The notes: generated by a model from the sequence alone, not told the origin. Shown: positions 16,794 to 26,356, counted from the first letter of the stretch. The stretch is DNA of 64,000 nucleotides from SG8-41 sp963802355 (GCA_963802355.1 CAWDIV010000024.1:248001-312000); one strand, 5' to 3'. Translations and numbers: made by a program.

Positions 16794-18440
16794 TCATAAG
16801 CAACGCAGCGACGGATCACGCACATACCGCAGATACGAGCGCACCTTGCGGAAGCCGCCCTGCTCCGCGAACATGCGCTCCGCCTCCTCATCCGAGATGA
16901 AGGGCAGCACCACCGTGTCGTCACCGGGCTGCCAGTTCGCCGGCGTTGCCACGTGATACTTCGCAGAGAGTTGCAGGGCGTCCAGGACGCGCAGGATCTC
17001 GTTGAAGCTGCGGCCGATGTAGGCCGGGTACGAGAGGATCAGCTCGACCCGCTTCGACGGCGAGATGATGAACACGCTGCGCACGGTCATGGTCTGGCCC
17101 AGGCTGGGCCCATGGCGGAAGGTGGTCGAGTCGAGCATGCCGAAGAGCATCGACACCCGGCGGTCCTTGTCCGCGACGATCGGGAAGTTCACCTGCGTCT
17201 GTTGTGTTTCGTTGATGTCCGCGATCCAGCGCTCGTGGTCCTCGGCGCTGTCTACGCTGAGGCCGATGACCTTGGCGCCGCGCTTGTTCCACTCTGCTTC
17301 AAGCTTGGCAGTGGCCCCGAACTCGGTGGTGCACACCGGCGTGAAGTCCGCCGGGTGCGAGAAAAGTACGCACCAGGAGTCACCGATGAACTCGTGGAAG
17401 TTGATCGGGCCCATGCTGGTCTCGGCGGTGAAGTCGGGGACGCTGTCACCGATGCGGACGTAACCCTGCCTCTCGAGCTGCTCCTGCGTCTTGGTGAAGG
17501 GGTTATCAGGTCCCAAGTACTTGAACTGGAACGTCTCGTGCGGCACCTCGTCGATGTCCGGCAGCAGGGTCTCGTACTCGTAGTCGAGCAGCTTCACGGT
17601 GTGCTTCTTCACCGTGCCGGCGAACACGAACGCGCCGTCCTCCGGTCGCCGAATCAGCGGCAGGTCGAAGCGGAACGAGCTGTGCCCCAGGAAGTCCTCT
17701 TCCGCCATGGTGTTCGCCCGCTGCAGGATCTTGTTGCGGTGGGGAAACCGGCCGAAGCGCTTGATCACCGCGACGTGCCGGTGGAAGATCTCGTGAAAGA
17801 CGTTGAGCGGATCATCCGGCGCCAGTTCGGCCATCGCCCGGTCCCATTCCTCCATGCAAAGATGCTGGTCGACCAGCGCCTCGGAGTGGGTCAGCACCAG
17901 ACAGAGGAAGACCCGCTCGATCGGGCGCAGGCGCTCGCTCACGCCGACGCGCAGCCCGCGCTTGACCAGGGAGAGGCAGTGCGCGTCACAGTCATACATC
18001 CGTGGCGTGTCGCGATACATGTTGCGGGGGAACTGGTCGAGCATGATCACCAGCGCCACCAGCAGACGCGGGTGCTCGACATTCAGGGCCCAGTGGTTGT
18101 AGTGCCCCGTGGACGCCAGGGCCACGTCCGCGCCGAACCGGTTCCAGATTTCCTGGTCGGTCTGCTCGGACTTGCCGAACCACAGGTTCAGGCACTCTTC
18201 GATATTCGGGCGCAGCATGTACTCCACGATCTGCTCGGCCTTGTCGATCTCCGCGGTCGCGATCTGGATGAGTTCCCGCTGGAGCAGCATGCGCAACTCG
18301 CGCCGCAGGGCCTCCGTGTCCGCTCCGGTGAGGCCGTCGCGCTCGTCCAAGCCGGCGAGGATCACCTGCAGGGCCTGCTGCATGCGATGGCCCAGCACCT
18401 CCGCCGGTGCCGAGGTCTGTGTGGAGAGTAGGTCTGTCAT
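16794..18440 (-). CDS. DUF924 domain fused to a 1-Cys-type peroxiredoxin
   Basis: 548 residues from ATG 18440, which has AAGGAG 7 bases upstream (an ATG 18 bases earlier is possible). The N-terminal half carries DUF924 signatures 'ECLNLWFGKSEQTDQEIWNR', 'LLVALVIMLDQFPRNMYRDT' and 'RVFLCLVLTHSEALVDQ'. From about residue 325 it is a peroxiredoxin of the Prx6/AhpC-TSA group, with the peroxidatic Cys in 'SHPADFTPVCTTEFGA' and 'RSVFIISPSKRVELILSYPA'. The C-terminus 'GDDTVVLPFISDEEAERMF' is typical of Prx6. Peroxiredoxins reduce hydroperoxides. DUF924 function is unknown; the fusion suggests it acts on, or senses, a peroxide-related substrate. Confidence 0.88.
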   Translation of the reverse strand: MTDLLSTQTSAPAEVLGHRMQQALQVILAGLDERDGLTGADTEALRRELRMLLQRELIQIATAEIDKAEQIVEYMLRPNIEECLNLWFGKSEQTDQEIWNRFGADVALASTGHYNHWALNVEHPRLLVALVIMLDQFPRNMYRDTPRMYDCDAHCLSLVKRGLRVGVSERLRPIERVFLCLVLTHSEALVDQHLCMEEWDRAMAELAPDDPLNVFHEIFHRHVAVIKRFGRFPHRNKILQRANTMAEEDFLGHSSFRFDLPLIRRPEDGAFVFAGTVKKHTVKLLDYEYETLLPDIDEVPHETFQFKYLGPDNPFTKTQEQLERQGYVRIGDSVPDFTAETSMGPINFHEFIGDSWCVLFSHPADFTPVCTTEFGATAKLEAEWNKRGAKVIGLSVDSAEDHERWIADINETQQTQVNFPIVADKDRRVSMLFGMLDSTTFRHGPSLGQTMTVRSVFIISPSKRVELILSYPAYIGRSFNEILRVLDALQLSAKYHVATPANWQPGDDTVVLPFISDEEAERMFAEQGGFRKVRSYLRYVRDPSLRCL

Positions 18441-18705
18441 CGCTTTCTCCTTGCGCACCCGCTGGGCGACTGCTCCGCCACCGGGTATGAAATCTACTAC
18501 TAACCCGCTCGGAAGGATAGCCGATTCAAGCAGCTATCATTCGAATACTTGGACACTACGAGCTCTCGCCGATGCGCACCGAGAATGCGGGGCTTAAGAT
18601 GGAAGAACGAGATCCTGGTTCATCAATGCCGCCGCCCTTCCCTTCCCTGAGGCCTGCCAGTGTTGTTGTCATGGTAGCGCCTTCCTTCGCATCCGCGCCA
18701 TAGCA

Positions 18706-19904
18706 ATGCCCGAGATCTTCGTGAGCTACCGTCGCGCCGATGCTGCAGGCACAGCCGGCCGGTTATTCGATCGTTTGTCGCAACACTTTGGCGCGCATCA
18801 GGTCTTTCGCGACATCGATTCCATAGAGTTGGGCGACAACTTCGAGCAGGTCGTACGCGACGCCTTGCGCGCGGCCGCTGCCGTGCTGGTTGTCATTGGC
18901 CCGCGCTGGCTCGAGCTGCGAGGCGACGATGGAGCGCGGCGGATCGACGACGCAAACGATTACGTTCGTCGCGAAATCGAGCTCGCGCTCGGGTCAGAAG
19001 CAATCGTCATTCCTGTGCTCGTCGACAGCGCGGTGTTGCCGGGTGTCCAGTCGCTTCCTGACGCGATCCAAGAGTTGACGAAGCGCAACGCCGTCGAGCT
19101 TTCTCATCGACGCTGGGAGAACGACATCGAGGACCTCATCCGGCAGCTTGAAAGCCGCGGCATACGCCCTCTCGAGCCGCTCGGCTCCGGCAAGCGCACC
19201 GCCCAACAGCCCGCTTACCGGATCCTCGTTGCCGGGTTCACCGAATTCATACCGAATTTGTTCGCGCTGCTCCGGCAGCCACGCCGTTTCCTTGCTCGCA
19301 GCACGCAGGGAAACCCGGCGGACCTCACGCGGGCATTCGTCTTTTTCATCCTGACGGCGTTATTGGCCATCGTCATCCTGGTCTCCGCCTACACGCCGAT
19401 ACAGTCCGTGGTCGGATTCGGACTCACCGTGCTCATGCTGGGCTTGGTGGGGACCATCGCGCTCTCCGCTCCGCTCTGGATGGCGTGGCGACTCGTTGGC
19501 GCCAGGCGCCACTATTCGAGGCTGCTAATCGGTACCTGCTGTACCAAGTTGCCATCCTTCACCTCGTCATGTTAGTCATCACGTGGATCATGGTACTAGG
19601 ACTGGACCTGAGATCGTTGAACGTGATACATGAAACGCTCGACGAGGCCATGAAAACGAGCGGCTCGGTCAGCGCCGCTCTCGAGGTAATCGGTGACAAG
19701 CTCGAACCTCTCGTCGAGGCGACCGAGGTGCGTATCGCTTTGGGATTGAGTGCTCTCGTGCTCGTGGCAGGCGTCGGATGGACGGTCTGGTCGTGGTGCG
19801 CCTATCGCGACGCCTTCGGGCTGAGCCGCGCGCGCTCGATCGCAGCGTCGTTCGCGTGGATCCTCATGATTTGGGCGGTGCTGACGCTCATCGCTTCAAA
19901 CTAA
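18706..19904 (+). CDS. TIR-domain protein with Yip1-like membrane domain, one frameshift
   Basis: Residues 1-145 form a TIR domain: 'EIFVSYRRADAAGTAGRLF', 'HQVFRDIDSIELGDNFEQV', 'AAVLVVIGPRWLEL' and 'NDYVRREIELALGSEAIVIP', with the likely catalytic Glu. After a linker come about five hydrophobic helices resembling Yip1 domains ('YRILVAGFTEFIPNLFALL', 'AFVFFILTALLAIVILVSA'). The frame shifts near 19518 (TCGAG where TCGGAG is expected) and continues as 'YLLYQVAILHLVMLVITWIM' to the stop at 19904. With one base restored the protein is about 399 residues. It is the second TIR membrane protein within 3.5 kb, on the other side of the peroxiredoxin fusion. Confidence 0.8.
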
Positions 19905-20098
19905 TCTGCCGAACGAGTCGCCAGAATATCTTGCAAAGCGGCGCGCGGCTGAGGAAGCGGCGGCTCCGATGGCTCCCGACTGACTTGGTGGCGACCCGGT
20001 CGCAATCTGACGCTGAGCTCACGCCGTTACTCGCTCGCCGAACCAATCGTTCGTGCAACTGTCCAGCCTGATTGGGGGAGGTATTGGAGAGAGCTCCT

Positions 20099-20593
20099 AT
20101 GCTCGAGTTCCTGCAAGTGCTGTGTCTCGTGCTGATCGCAGTGGGTATGGGTCTTAGCCTTGCCCACGCGCTCGAATTTCCCGGCAAGCTCAGGCTGCCC
20201 AAGGAAACGTATTTTGCCGTTCAGACGATCTACTATCCAGGCTTCACCATTGGGGGCGCCTTCGGAGAATTCGGCGCGATTCTGGCGATGCTTTGGCTGC
20301 TCATCGTCACCCCGTTCGCAGGCGCGACTTTCTGGCTCACGCTGGCCGCGCTCGTCTTTCTCCTGCTCATGCACGCGGTATTCTGGCTGGTGAATCAACC
20401 GGTCAACAAGATCTGGCTCAGGCAGCAAAAACTTGGCAGCGCCGGGACCGCATTCTTTGCCGCCGGTCGTGAAAGCGTTCAGGGCGACGAGGACTGGACG
20501 TCGTTGCGCGCACGGTGGGAATACGGACATGTCGCGCGCGCATTGCTCGCGTTGGCCGCCTTGATTGCGGTGGCAATCGCATTAGTCGGCTAG
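20099..20593 (+). CDS. Small four-helix membrane protein, DUF1772-like
   Basis: 164 residues from ATG 20099, preceded by GGAG at 20086-20089. Four hydrophobic helices are evident: 'LQVLCLVLIAVGMGLSLAH', 'FGAILAMLWLLIVTPFAGAT', 'LTLAALVFLLLMHAVFWLV' and 'VARALLALAALIAVAIAL'. The segment 'NQPVNKIWL' followed by 'WEYGHVARA' resembles DUF1772/anthrone-oxygenase-like proteins ('NxPxN..W'). Function is unknown. The next gene encodes a reductase-like protein 50 bases on. Confidence 0.75.
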   Translation: MLEFLQVLCLVLIAVGMGLSLAHALEFPGKLRLPKETYFAVQTIYYPGFTIGGAFGEFGAILAMLWLLIVTPFAGATFWLTLAALVFLLLMHAVFWLVNQPVNKIWLRQQKLGSAGTAFFAAGRESVQGDEDWTSLRARWEYGHVARALLALAALIAVAIALVG

Positions 20594-20642
20594 GCATCGC
20601 GGCGAAGTTCGCACATGTCAGCGCCTGCAAGGGCATGACAGC

Positions 20643-21255
20643 ATGGAACAAGCGCGGCGGATCGTGACGTTCGACTGGGTGACCGCGGATGGCTACTTTG
20701 CGGGTCCCAATGGGAACTTGGACTGGGTCGTGCCGGATGAGGAGCAGGCCAGAGCGGCCGCGGAGGATATTCCGAATTTCGATACCGTCCTTTTCGGGCG
20801 TCGGACGTACGAGATCTTCGAGGGTTTCTGGGGGCACGTTGTCGTCGACGACGCCGGCACGGTTCCGGATCCCCACCGCCCTGGACGCCGATCTCCGGAA
20901 CACGGTGCCATGGCGATTGCGTTAAACAAGATGACCAAGTTAGTCTTTTTCAAATCCATGAAGGATCTTCGCTGGAGGAATTCCCGCTTCGTCCCCGAAC
21001 TCGACCCGCGCGAGATCGAGGCCATGAAGGCGGCAACCCGGCAAAGACATGATCATCTTTGGGAGTGGCTCCATCGTGTCGCAACTCACGCGGCATGGTT
21101 TGATCGACGAATATCAGTTCACCGTCTGCCCGATCTTCCTCGGGAGCGGCAAGCCGCTGTTGACCGGTGTGTCGAAACACGTGCGGCTGGAGCTACTGGC
21201 GGCGAAGGCTCTCCCCTCGGGGGACGTGATGCTTCGCTATGCGCGCCGGAACTAG
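20643..21255 (+). CDS. Dihydrofolate reductase family (RibD C-terminal-like) protein, frameshifted
   Basis: It starts 'RIVTFDWVTADGYFAGPNG' and continues 'DTVLFGRRTYEIFEGFWG' and 'ALNKMTKLVFFKSM', the NADPH-dependent RibD C-terminal/DHFR-like fold. Near 21035 an extra G shifts the frame. The restored reading is '..KDMIIFGSGSIVSQL' and 'VCPIFLGSGKPLLTGV' to the stop at 21255. The restored protein has about 203 residues, normal for stand-alone members of unknown substrate. Confidence 0.78.
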
Positions 21256-21375
21256 ATTCCGGGTGGGGGCAGCGCCCGAACCAAGCGCTGCAGTAGGCCG
21301 GGCGGCCGACACGCGCTTTCAAAAAATATTGCTGCGAACCTCATCGCGGCAGCGAATCGCATCGCTGCGACAAGT

Positions 21376-22359
21376 TCAGGATTGCGAATCAACGGCATGC
21401 GCCTCCGCCGTCTTCCGCGTATACGCCGCATAAAAGAGATCGAAGACATTGCCCGCTTCGAGCGCCATTTCATCGTCGCTTCGCGCCCGGCTTTTTATCC
21501 CCGTGAGTATCGTTTCGAGGCCCCTAGCGTCGGCGACGGGAATACCGCCGACGTCGAGAAAATGAACGGCTTCGCCGATCGCCATCAGGGCCCGGTCGGA
21601 CGTCAGCCCGAAGCTCGCAAGTAGCGTCTCGAAAGTAATGCGATTGTCCACGTGCGTGAACTCCGCGCCGTCGAAATCGAATCCGATGGCGCCTCTGGGA
21701 CGGTCGCGGGGCCGGTCAATCCATACGAATTTCGCCTTGCCGTCGATGAAGCGCTTGATGAGCCATGCGCTGGCGAGGCGGTCCACCCAGAGGTCCTTCC
21801 GCGTCGCCCAGGTGCGATCGCGATACTTCGCCCGATCGAGGCGGCGCAGCTTTCCCTTCGCCGCATGCGGCTCGCCCTCGGAATAGAGCGGTTGCGCTTC
21901 GCGCTCCAGGCCTGCCAGCGCCTCTTTGGCCTGCAAGTTGGCCTGCCCGGGATAGAAATCGATGGCGACCAGCTCTTCGAACGAGCGGCGCAGGCGCTGG
22001 AGGAGCGTATCCGCCTTGCGTTTTCCGAGCCGCTGCAGCGCGGTTCTTGCCGCGGCAATTTTCGCAACCAGCGCGCCGTACTCCTCGCTGCGATCGAAGA
22101 GCTTGCGGACGTGTTCGAGCTGCGCGGGCGTCTTGAAACTCAATTCCGCCGTCGTGGCGAATCCCCCTGCCGCCCTGACCGCCGACTCCACCTCGGTCAG
22201 AGCCGGCGCCTGCGGCGCGGCGACCGGCAGCACGTAGACGCCGTCGCGCAAAACGCCGCATCCGGTGCTCTTGAGCGCCCGCCATACCCGCATGCGTATG
22301 GTCGAGTTTCCGGTCGGCAGGCTCGTCAGCAAAGCGTGAAAAGCAGTCATAAAGATCAT
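21376..22359 (-). CDS. chrB: Chromate resistance regulator/protein ChrB
   Basis: 327 residues (ATG 22359, or ATG 22350). The N-terminal domain has 'ALLTSLPTGNSTIRMRVWRA' and 'GVLRDGVYVLP', and the middle 'ELVAIDFYPG'. The C-terminal ChrB domain has 'WATRKDLWVDRLASAWLIKR', 'DFDGAEFTHVDNRITFETLL' and 'EAVHFLDVGG'. In chr operons ChrB senses chromate and controls chrA/chrC. No chrA is in this window, but a superoxide dismutase-type gene (the ChrC class) lies divergently 380 bases away, as in some chr loci. It may therefore regulate that gene. Confidence 0.88.
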   Translation of the reverse strand: MIFMTAFHALLTSLPTGNSTIRMRVWRALKSTGCGVLRDGVYVLPVAAPQAPALTEVESAVRAAGGFATTAELSFKTPAQLEHVRKLFDRSEEYGALVAKIAAARTALQRLGKRKADTLLQRLRRSFEELVAIDFYPGQANLQAKEALAGLEREAQPLYSEGEPHAAKGKLRRLDRAKYRDRTWATRKDLWVDRLASAWLIKRFIDGKAKFVWIDRPRDRPRGAIGFDFDGAEFTHVDNRITFETLLASFGLTSDRALMAIGEAVHFLDVGGIPVADARGLETILTGIKSRARSDDEMALEAGNVFDLFYAAYTRKTAEAHAVDSQS

Positions 22360-22738
22360 TGATACATGGAGTTGGGATGAGAACCGGTGCGTCCGGGCTT
22401 ACTGCTCATAGTACGTGTTTACATTATCACATCTTTGTTATAAAGTCCTCCCATCCGTAGGCTTCGACATAGCCGCAAAGGCAGTCGAGCCTAGCCGGGT
22501 CTTATGCAGGCACCCGGTCCCAAACAGACGATTTCCGTCCCAAGCGCTGCTCCGATCCCTCAGGGGAGGAGTACGGCTATGAGCAACGGCATCGTTTCCA
22601 TCGCACCGTCCCGCTTGCGCGAACGGGGTTCGCGGCGAACGTGTCACGTCACTAACCACTTCGAATGCGCCGATCAAGCGGCAGGCGTCGCCTCTGTCAG
22701 GCGATTTTGTGGATCGAAACCGATAGGGAGGTCTAGTC
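22360..22738. promoter_or_regulatory. Divergent spacer between chrB and the SOD-rhodanese gene
   Basis: This 379-base region should contain promoters for both genes. GGGAGG at 22726-22731 is the ribosome binding site of the SOD gene. A 56-codon open frame from 22579 overlaps the SOD start and resembles nothing known. No clear operator was found by eye. Confidence 0.4.
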
Positions 22739-23741
22739 ATGCGCTATAAACTCGCACCCATTTTCTGCCGTCCCTGGCTCCTGAACGGGTTATCGACGCG
22801 GCTCCTCGAAAGCCACTACGAAAACAACTATGGCGGAGCGCTGCGGCGCCTCAATGCCATCACGGAGAAGCTGCAGTCCCTCGACTTCGCGAAGACGCCG
22901 GGGTACGTGATCAACGGCCTGAAGCGCGAGGAACTGATCGCGCTCAATTCCACGCTGCTGCACGAGCTGTATTTTGCGAGCCTGGGCGTAGCCCCGGTCG
23001 CCAAAGGCCGCAATATCCCCCGCCCGGCGGGGGCGCTCGCCGAGGCGCTGGCGCGCGACTTCGGCTCGTTTGAACGCTGGCGTGACGAGTTCGTCGCCAT
23101 GGGCAACGCGCTTGCAGGCGGCTCCGGCTGGGTGCTGCTCGTCTACGTCCCGCGCGACCGGCGGTTGATCAACCAGTATGCGTCAGAGCACACGCTTGGC
23201 ATCGCGGGCGGCATTCCCGTCCTCGCGCTCGATATGTACGAGCACGCGTACCACATCGACTTCGGCGCGAACGCGCGGGCCTACATCGATGCGTTCATTA
23301 AAAACATCGACTGGAAGGCGGCACAAGGCCGCCACGAGGATGCAGCAAAAGTCGAGCCGCCGCGGCCGCTGGTGCAGGAGGAGTTCGGCGACTTGCCCGG
23401 TGTCGGACGTAGAGGAAGTGAAGGCGATGCTCGAGGCTGGCAAGCCAGTGCAGATCATCGACGCCCGCCCGCGGCACTCCATGTCGCGGCTGCAGGACAT
23501 CATGGTCGGTGCGACCTGGCGCGACCCGGACCTCGTGCAGGAATGGTCCGGCGAGCTGTCGAAGTCCGACCCGGTGGTGGTGTTCTGCGTATACGGCTTC
23601 CATGTCGGCTGCAAGACCGCGATCATGCTGCGGGAGGCCGGCTTCGACGCGAAGTACATGAAGGGTGGCCACTCGGCCTGGAAGGCGATTGGAGGCGCAA
23701 TCAAACCCATCGCGGAGGAATCGCAAGAGATTGAAGTGTAG
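22739..23741 (+). CDS. Fe/Mn superoxide dismutase-rhodanese fusion, one frameshift
   Basis: Residues 1-205 are an iron/manganese superoxide dismutase. Candidate metal ligands are His in 'ESHYENNYGG', His in 'LLHELYFASLG', and Asp and His in 'LALDMYEHAYHIDFG'. After 'EEFGDLP' one C appears to be missing in the run at 23396-23398. The second frame then reads 'VSDVEEVKAMLEAGKPVQII', 'DARPRHSMSRL' and 'VVVFCVYGFHVGCKTAI', a rhodanese domain whose loop Cys is present, ending at 23741. It would be about 333 residues when repaired. SOD proteins of this type are encoded in chromate loci (ChrC). The rhodanese domain suggests coupling of superoxide removal to sulfur or thiol chemistry. Confidence 0.82.
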
Positions 23742-23770
23742 ACGCCGCCGCACACTGAAGGAATCGTCCC

Positions 23771-24040
23771 ATGCTCCAGCTCCGTCCCAATTGCGAATGC
23801 TGCAATCGAGATCTGCCACCGCAATCGCAGGAGGCGCTTATCTGCTCATTTGAATGCACGTTCTGTCGTGTCTGCGCGAGCTCAATCCTCGAGGGCAAGT
23901 GCCCGAATTGCGGCGGCGAATTGGTTGCCCGCCCGCGAAGGCGGGCCGCCAAGCTTGCCAAGTTTCCGGCCTCAACGGCGCGCGTGTTCAAGCCCGAGGG
24001 GTGTGCAAACCGCGCGCGGCTCACCGGGCAAGCCGTGTAG
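23771..24040 (+). CDS. DUF1272 zinc-ribbon protein
   Basis: 89 residues with AAGGAA before ATG 23771. The sequence 'LRPNCECCNRDLPP' followed by 'CSFECTFCRVCA' and 'GKCPNCGGELV' gives four CxxC-type pairs that can bind zinc, the hallmark of DUF1272. Function unknown. It follows the SOD-rhodanese gene by 29 bases and is probably co-transcribed. Confidence 0.85.
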   Translation: MLQLRPNCECCNRDLPPQSQEALICSFECTFCRVCASSILEGKCPNCGGELVARPRRRAAKLAKFPASTARVFKPEGCANRARLTGQAV

Positions 24041-24462
24041 CCTCGTCAAGCCGTTTTCCGTGGAGAGTGTGGGATGATGGGCAAGAATCTCTCAGTGAAG
24101 ACGTGAAGAAGTGGTCCGCTCGACCCATCCTAGCCCTCCCCTTGAAGGGTAGGGAATTCATTTTGAGGCGGGTTCCAGGCATAGAGGAATGCGCGCTTCT
24201 TTGCCGCGGCCTCCAAACACACCTCCGCTGCGTGGCGCATCCAATCGGCAATCCTCATGGCGTGTTATGACTGCGTGGGAAGGACCACGCAAAAACCCCT
24301 GCACCGGGGATGGCGCGTCCTTGCCGCGTTCACCGTTACCTGAGCCTCACTGAACAGCTCTATCTGGACTCATCGGTGTCGTGAATTTTGTTTTAGAACT
24401 CTGCGCGGTCATATCCGTCAAACTGGATTGATCACAGCGACGGCCTTAGGCTGACTTCCGCA
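24041..24462. other. Intergenic region, no gene seen
   Basis: About 420 bases without a credible coding frame on either strand. The only notable feature is a short inverted pair near 24130-24155 (CCCTCCCCTTGAAGGGTAGGG). Confidence 0.45.
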
Positions 24463-24750
24463 ATGGAATCAACAATATCTTTGTTCAAGGGCATTCTCAG
24501 GGTCAGCACGCTTGCCTTGCTGCCCCATGCGGACACATCGGTCCTCGCGCGCGAAGAGCAGGACACGATGCAAACCAGTCCCAACATTCAAGAGGAGAGA
24601 GGTGGCGCCGCTACCGAAGAATTGGCGGATACAACGCAAACGGGCTACGACCAAGGCTTCATTAGGTGGATTCCGATCGTCGTGCCGCTATTTGCTGTCT
24701 TGCTCATGCTTGCGGTGTACCTGATCGTCGCAGCGGTGCTGAAAGGCTGA
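24463..24750 (+). CDS. Small single-pass membrane protein, unknown
   Basis: Up to 95 residues; an internal ATG at 24568 would give 60 residues ('MQTSPNIQEERGGAATEEL..'). One strong C-terminal helix, 'WIPIVVPLFAVLLMLAVYLI', follows an acidic, Gln/Thr-rich N-terminal part. No family is recognised. Neither start has a strong ribosome binding site. Confidence 0.5.
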   Translation: MESTISLFKGILRVSTLALLPHADTSVLAREEQDTMQTSPNIQEERGGAATEELADTTQTGYDQGFIRWIPIVVPLFAVLLMLAVYLIVAAVLKG

Positions 24751-25002
24751 CGGATGGATCGGGTTCTTCTTCCTTCAGCGCTATGACCTGGTGAACTCTC
24801 TCGCGACGGGCGCAGCATGGACGGTCGCTGTGGCACAAGATTTTCATTTTACGAGCCTATTTGCTCAATGATGCGTCCTACGGCATTGGGCACGGTGTTC
24901 GGGACCTAAGCATGCGTAAATTTGTTTTAACAGAATTCGACAGGCGTAACGACTCTCATGTCGAGACGTCCATGCCTTTTTTTGCTTGTACAGGAGCGTT
25001 CC

Positions 25003-25461
25003 ATGAATGAGACGAGAAACGAATCATCTGCAGTGTCCCGAAAGAGTGCCGCAACGATAGGAGAAAAAGGAAACTTCGTCCTGGACTTTCACGGCGTTCG
25101 TTATCAAGTCAAGGACGTGAGCCGCTCTGTCGCGTTCTATACCAAGCAACTCGGTTTCAAGTTGGAGCACCAGCAGCTGCCAGCTTTCGCTAACGTGTCA
25201 TTAGGAAATCTTAAAATTCTGCTCAGTGGTCCAGGGGCATCGGGCTCACGCCCCATGCCTGACGGTCATCACCAAGAGCCCGGTGGCTGGAACCGAGTGG
25301 TCCTTCGGGTGGCTGATCTTCAGGCGGTAATTGAGGCACTGAAGAATGCGGACCTCCATTTTCGGAATGATATGGAAGTCGGTCCGGGCGGCAAGCAAGT
25401 TCAATTGGAAGACCCCGACGGGAACCCCATCGAGCTATTCGAACCAGGCCGAAGATCCTGA
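25003..25461 (+). CDS. VOC family (glyoxalase/bleomycin-resistance-like) protein
   Basis: 152 residues from ATG 25003, with CAGGAG at 24991-24996. The VOC fold is evident: 'GVRYQVKDVSRSVAFYTKQL', 'GFKLEHQQ', 'WNRVVLRVADLQAVIEAL' and 'VQLEDPDGNPIELFEP', the last containing the typical Glu ligand. A 30-residue N-terminal tail precedes the domain. Substrate unknown. Confidence 0.85.
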   Translation: MNETRNESSAVSRKSAATIGEKGNFVLDFHGVRYQVKDVSRSVAFYTKQLGFKLEHQQLPAFANVSLGNLKILLSGPGASGSRPMPDGHHQEPGGWNRVVLRVADLQAVIEALKNADLHFRNDMEVGPGGKQVQLEDPDGNPIELFEPGRRS

Positions 25462-25750
25462 CGTGGTGTAAACGCCCGCGGTAATCGCCAAGGGCGGTGG
25501 CAGCAGTTCTTTGCGCCCTGGAGCAGGTATTGGCGCGGATAGATTGAAGTCTCTGCCGGCACGATTCCGACAGCCATGACTTCTCGGCGCCTGGCAGAGC
25601 GGTCACTCGTCAGGGAACTTCTCCATGCCGTCGCGGTTCCCATAGCTTGATTAGCAGCGGAGAGCCGGCGCACGCGCTTGTGCTGGACTCCATTTCCCGG
25701 GAACGCCACGTCCGCCCGACGGGTCGTTTCCAGATGGGCGGAGGTGTTCG

Positions 25751-26026
25751 ATGAAGCTCGTATCCACCGTTTCCCGCACGATGCGCATCGCCGCCATCAG
25801 CGCCGGCGCGTTGGCCATTGGCGCTATCGCGATGGGCGCGCTCGCCATCGGCGCCGTCGCGATCAAGCGGCTGGCTGTCGCGAGCTCGCGTGTAGGCCGC
25901 CTGGAAATCGAGGATCTCACTGTGCATCGTTTGCACGTCGGCGAGATCCTCGAAGATAAGAAAGGATCCGTGTCCGAAACACTGCAACCCCAGCCACCGC
26001 GGGCCCGGACGCGGCAGCCGGCGTGA
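25751..26026 (+). CDS. Small protein with GALAIG-type hydrophobic repeats
   Basis: 91 residues with GGAGGTG upstream of ATG 25751. The core 'ALAIGAIAMGALAIGAVAI' repeats a five-residue unit (A-I-G/A-A-L/I), followed by 'VGRLEIEDLTVHRLHVGE', where hydrophobic residues recur every second position. This suggests a short beta-helix or a membrane-associated stack. Homologues with this layout are common hypothetical proteins. The stop overlaps the next start by one base. Confidence 0.65.
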   Translation: MKLVSTVSRTMRIAAISAGALAIGAIAMGALAIGAVAIKRLAVASSRVGRLEIEDLTVHRLHVGEILEDKKGSVSETLQPQPPRARTRQPA

Positions 26027-26231
26027 TGAGCCCCGAATCGCGCCGCGTCGCCGGGATCCTGCCCGTCATCCTGCCCTCTGTCGCGGTCGGGGGCGTGAGC
26101 ATCTTGACGCTGCTCATCGGCGATCCGTCGTACATTCAGAACGCGCTGCGGCAGGATCGCTGGCGCGCTGGTCACGCGCACGCGTAGGCCTGCTCGTCCT
26201 TGGCGTGGGCCTCATCAGGAAGCCGCAATAA
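26026..26231 (+). pseudogene. Truncated membrane protein, frameshifted
   Basis: ATG 26026 overlaps the preceding stop. It reads 'ILPVILPSVAVGGVSILTLL' and 'GDPSYIQNALRQDRWRAGH', then stops after HAHA at 26187. One base later the frame would continue 'GLLVLGVGLIRKPQ' to 26231. Intact relatives, as I recall the family, are about 130-150 residues with four helices, so most of the protein is missing even after frame repair. Confidence 0.5.
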
Positions 26232-26234
26232 CGC

Positions 26235-26356
26235 CTAAATCGCGGTAAGCCGCTCCACCGTGTCCGGGAACCGCTTCACAACGTTGATGAGCAAAGCGGC
26301 TTGCGCGTTAGGCTTGGCCTCCCCTGCTCCCAGCGGCAATCCTTGAATCCAGTCGC
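26235..26356 (-). pseudogene. Possible C-terminal fragment of an HTH antitoxin-type regulator
   Basis: The minus strand reads 'SDWIQGLPLGAGEAKPNAQA' followed by 'ALLINVVKRFPDTVERL'. This resembles the end of HigA/NadS-like helix-turn-helix proteins ('W..G...P.g.a..LL..V...P..v..L'). No N-terminal HTH or partner toxin is visible. The call is tentative. Confidence 0.3.

Noticed and set aside
16953..18431. Plus-strand open frame of 492 codons opposite the DUF924-peroxiredoxin gene
   Set aside because: Shadow of the real gene; no motif or ribosome binding site.
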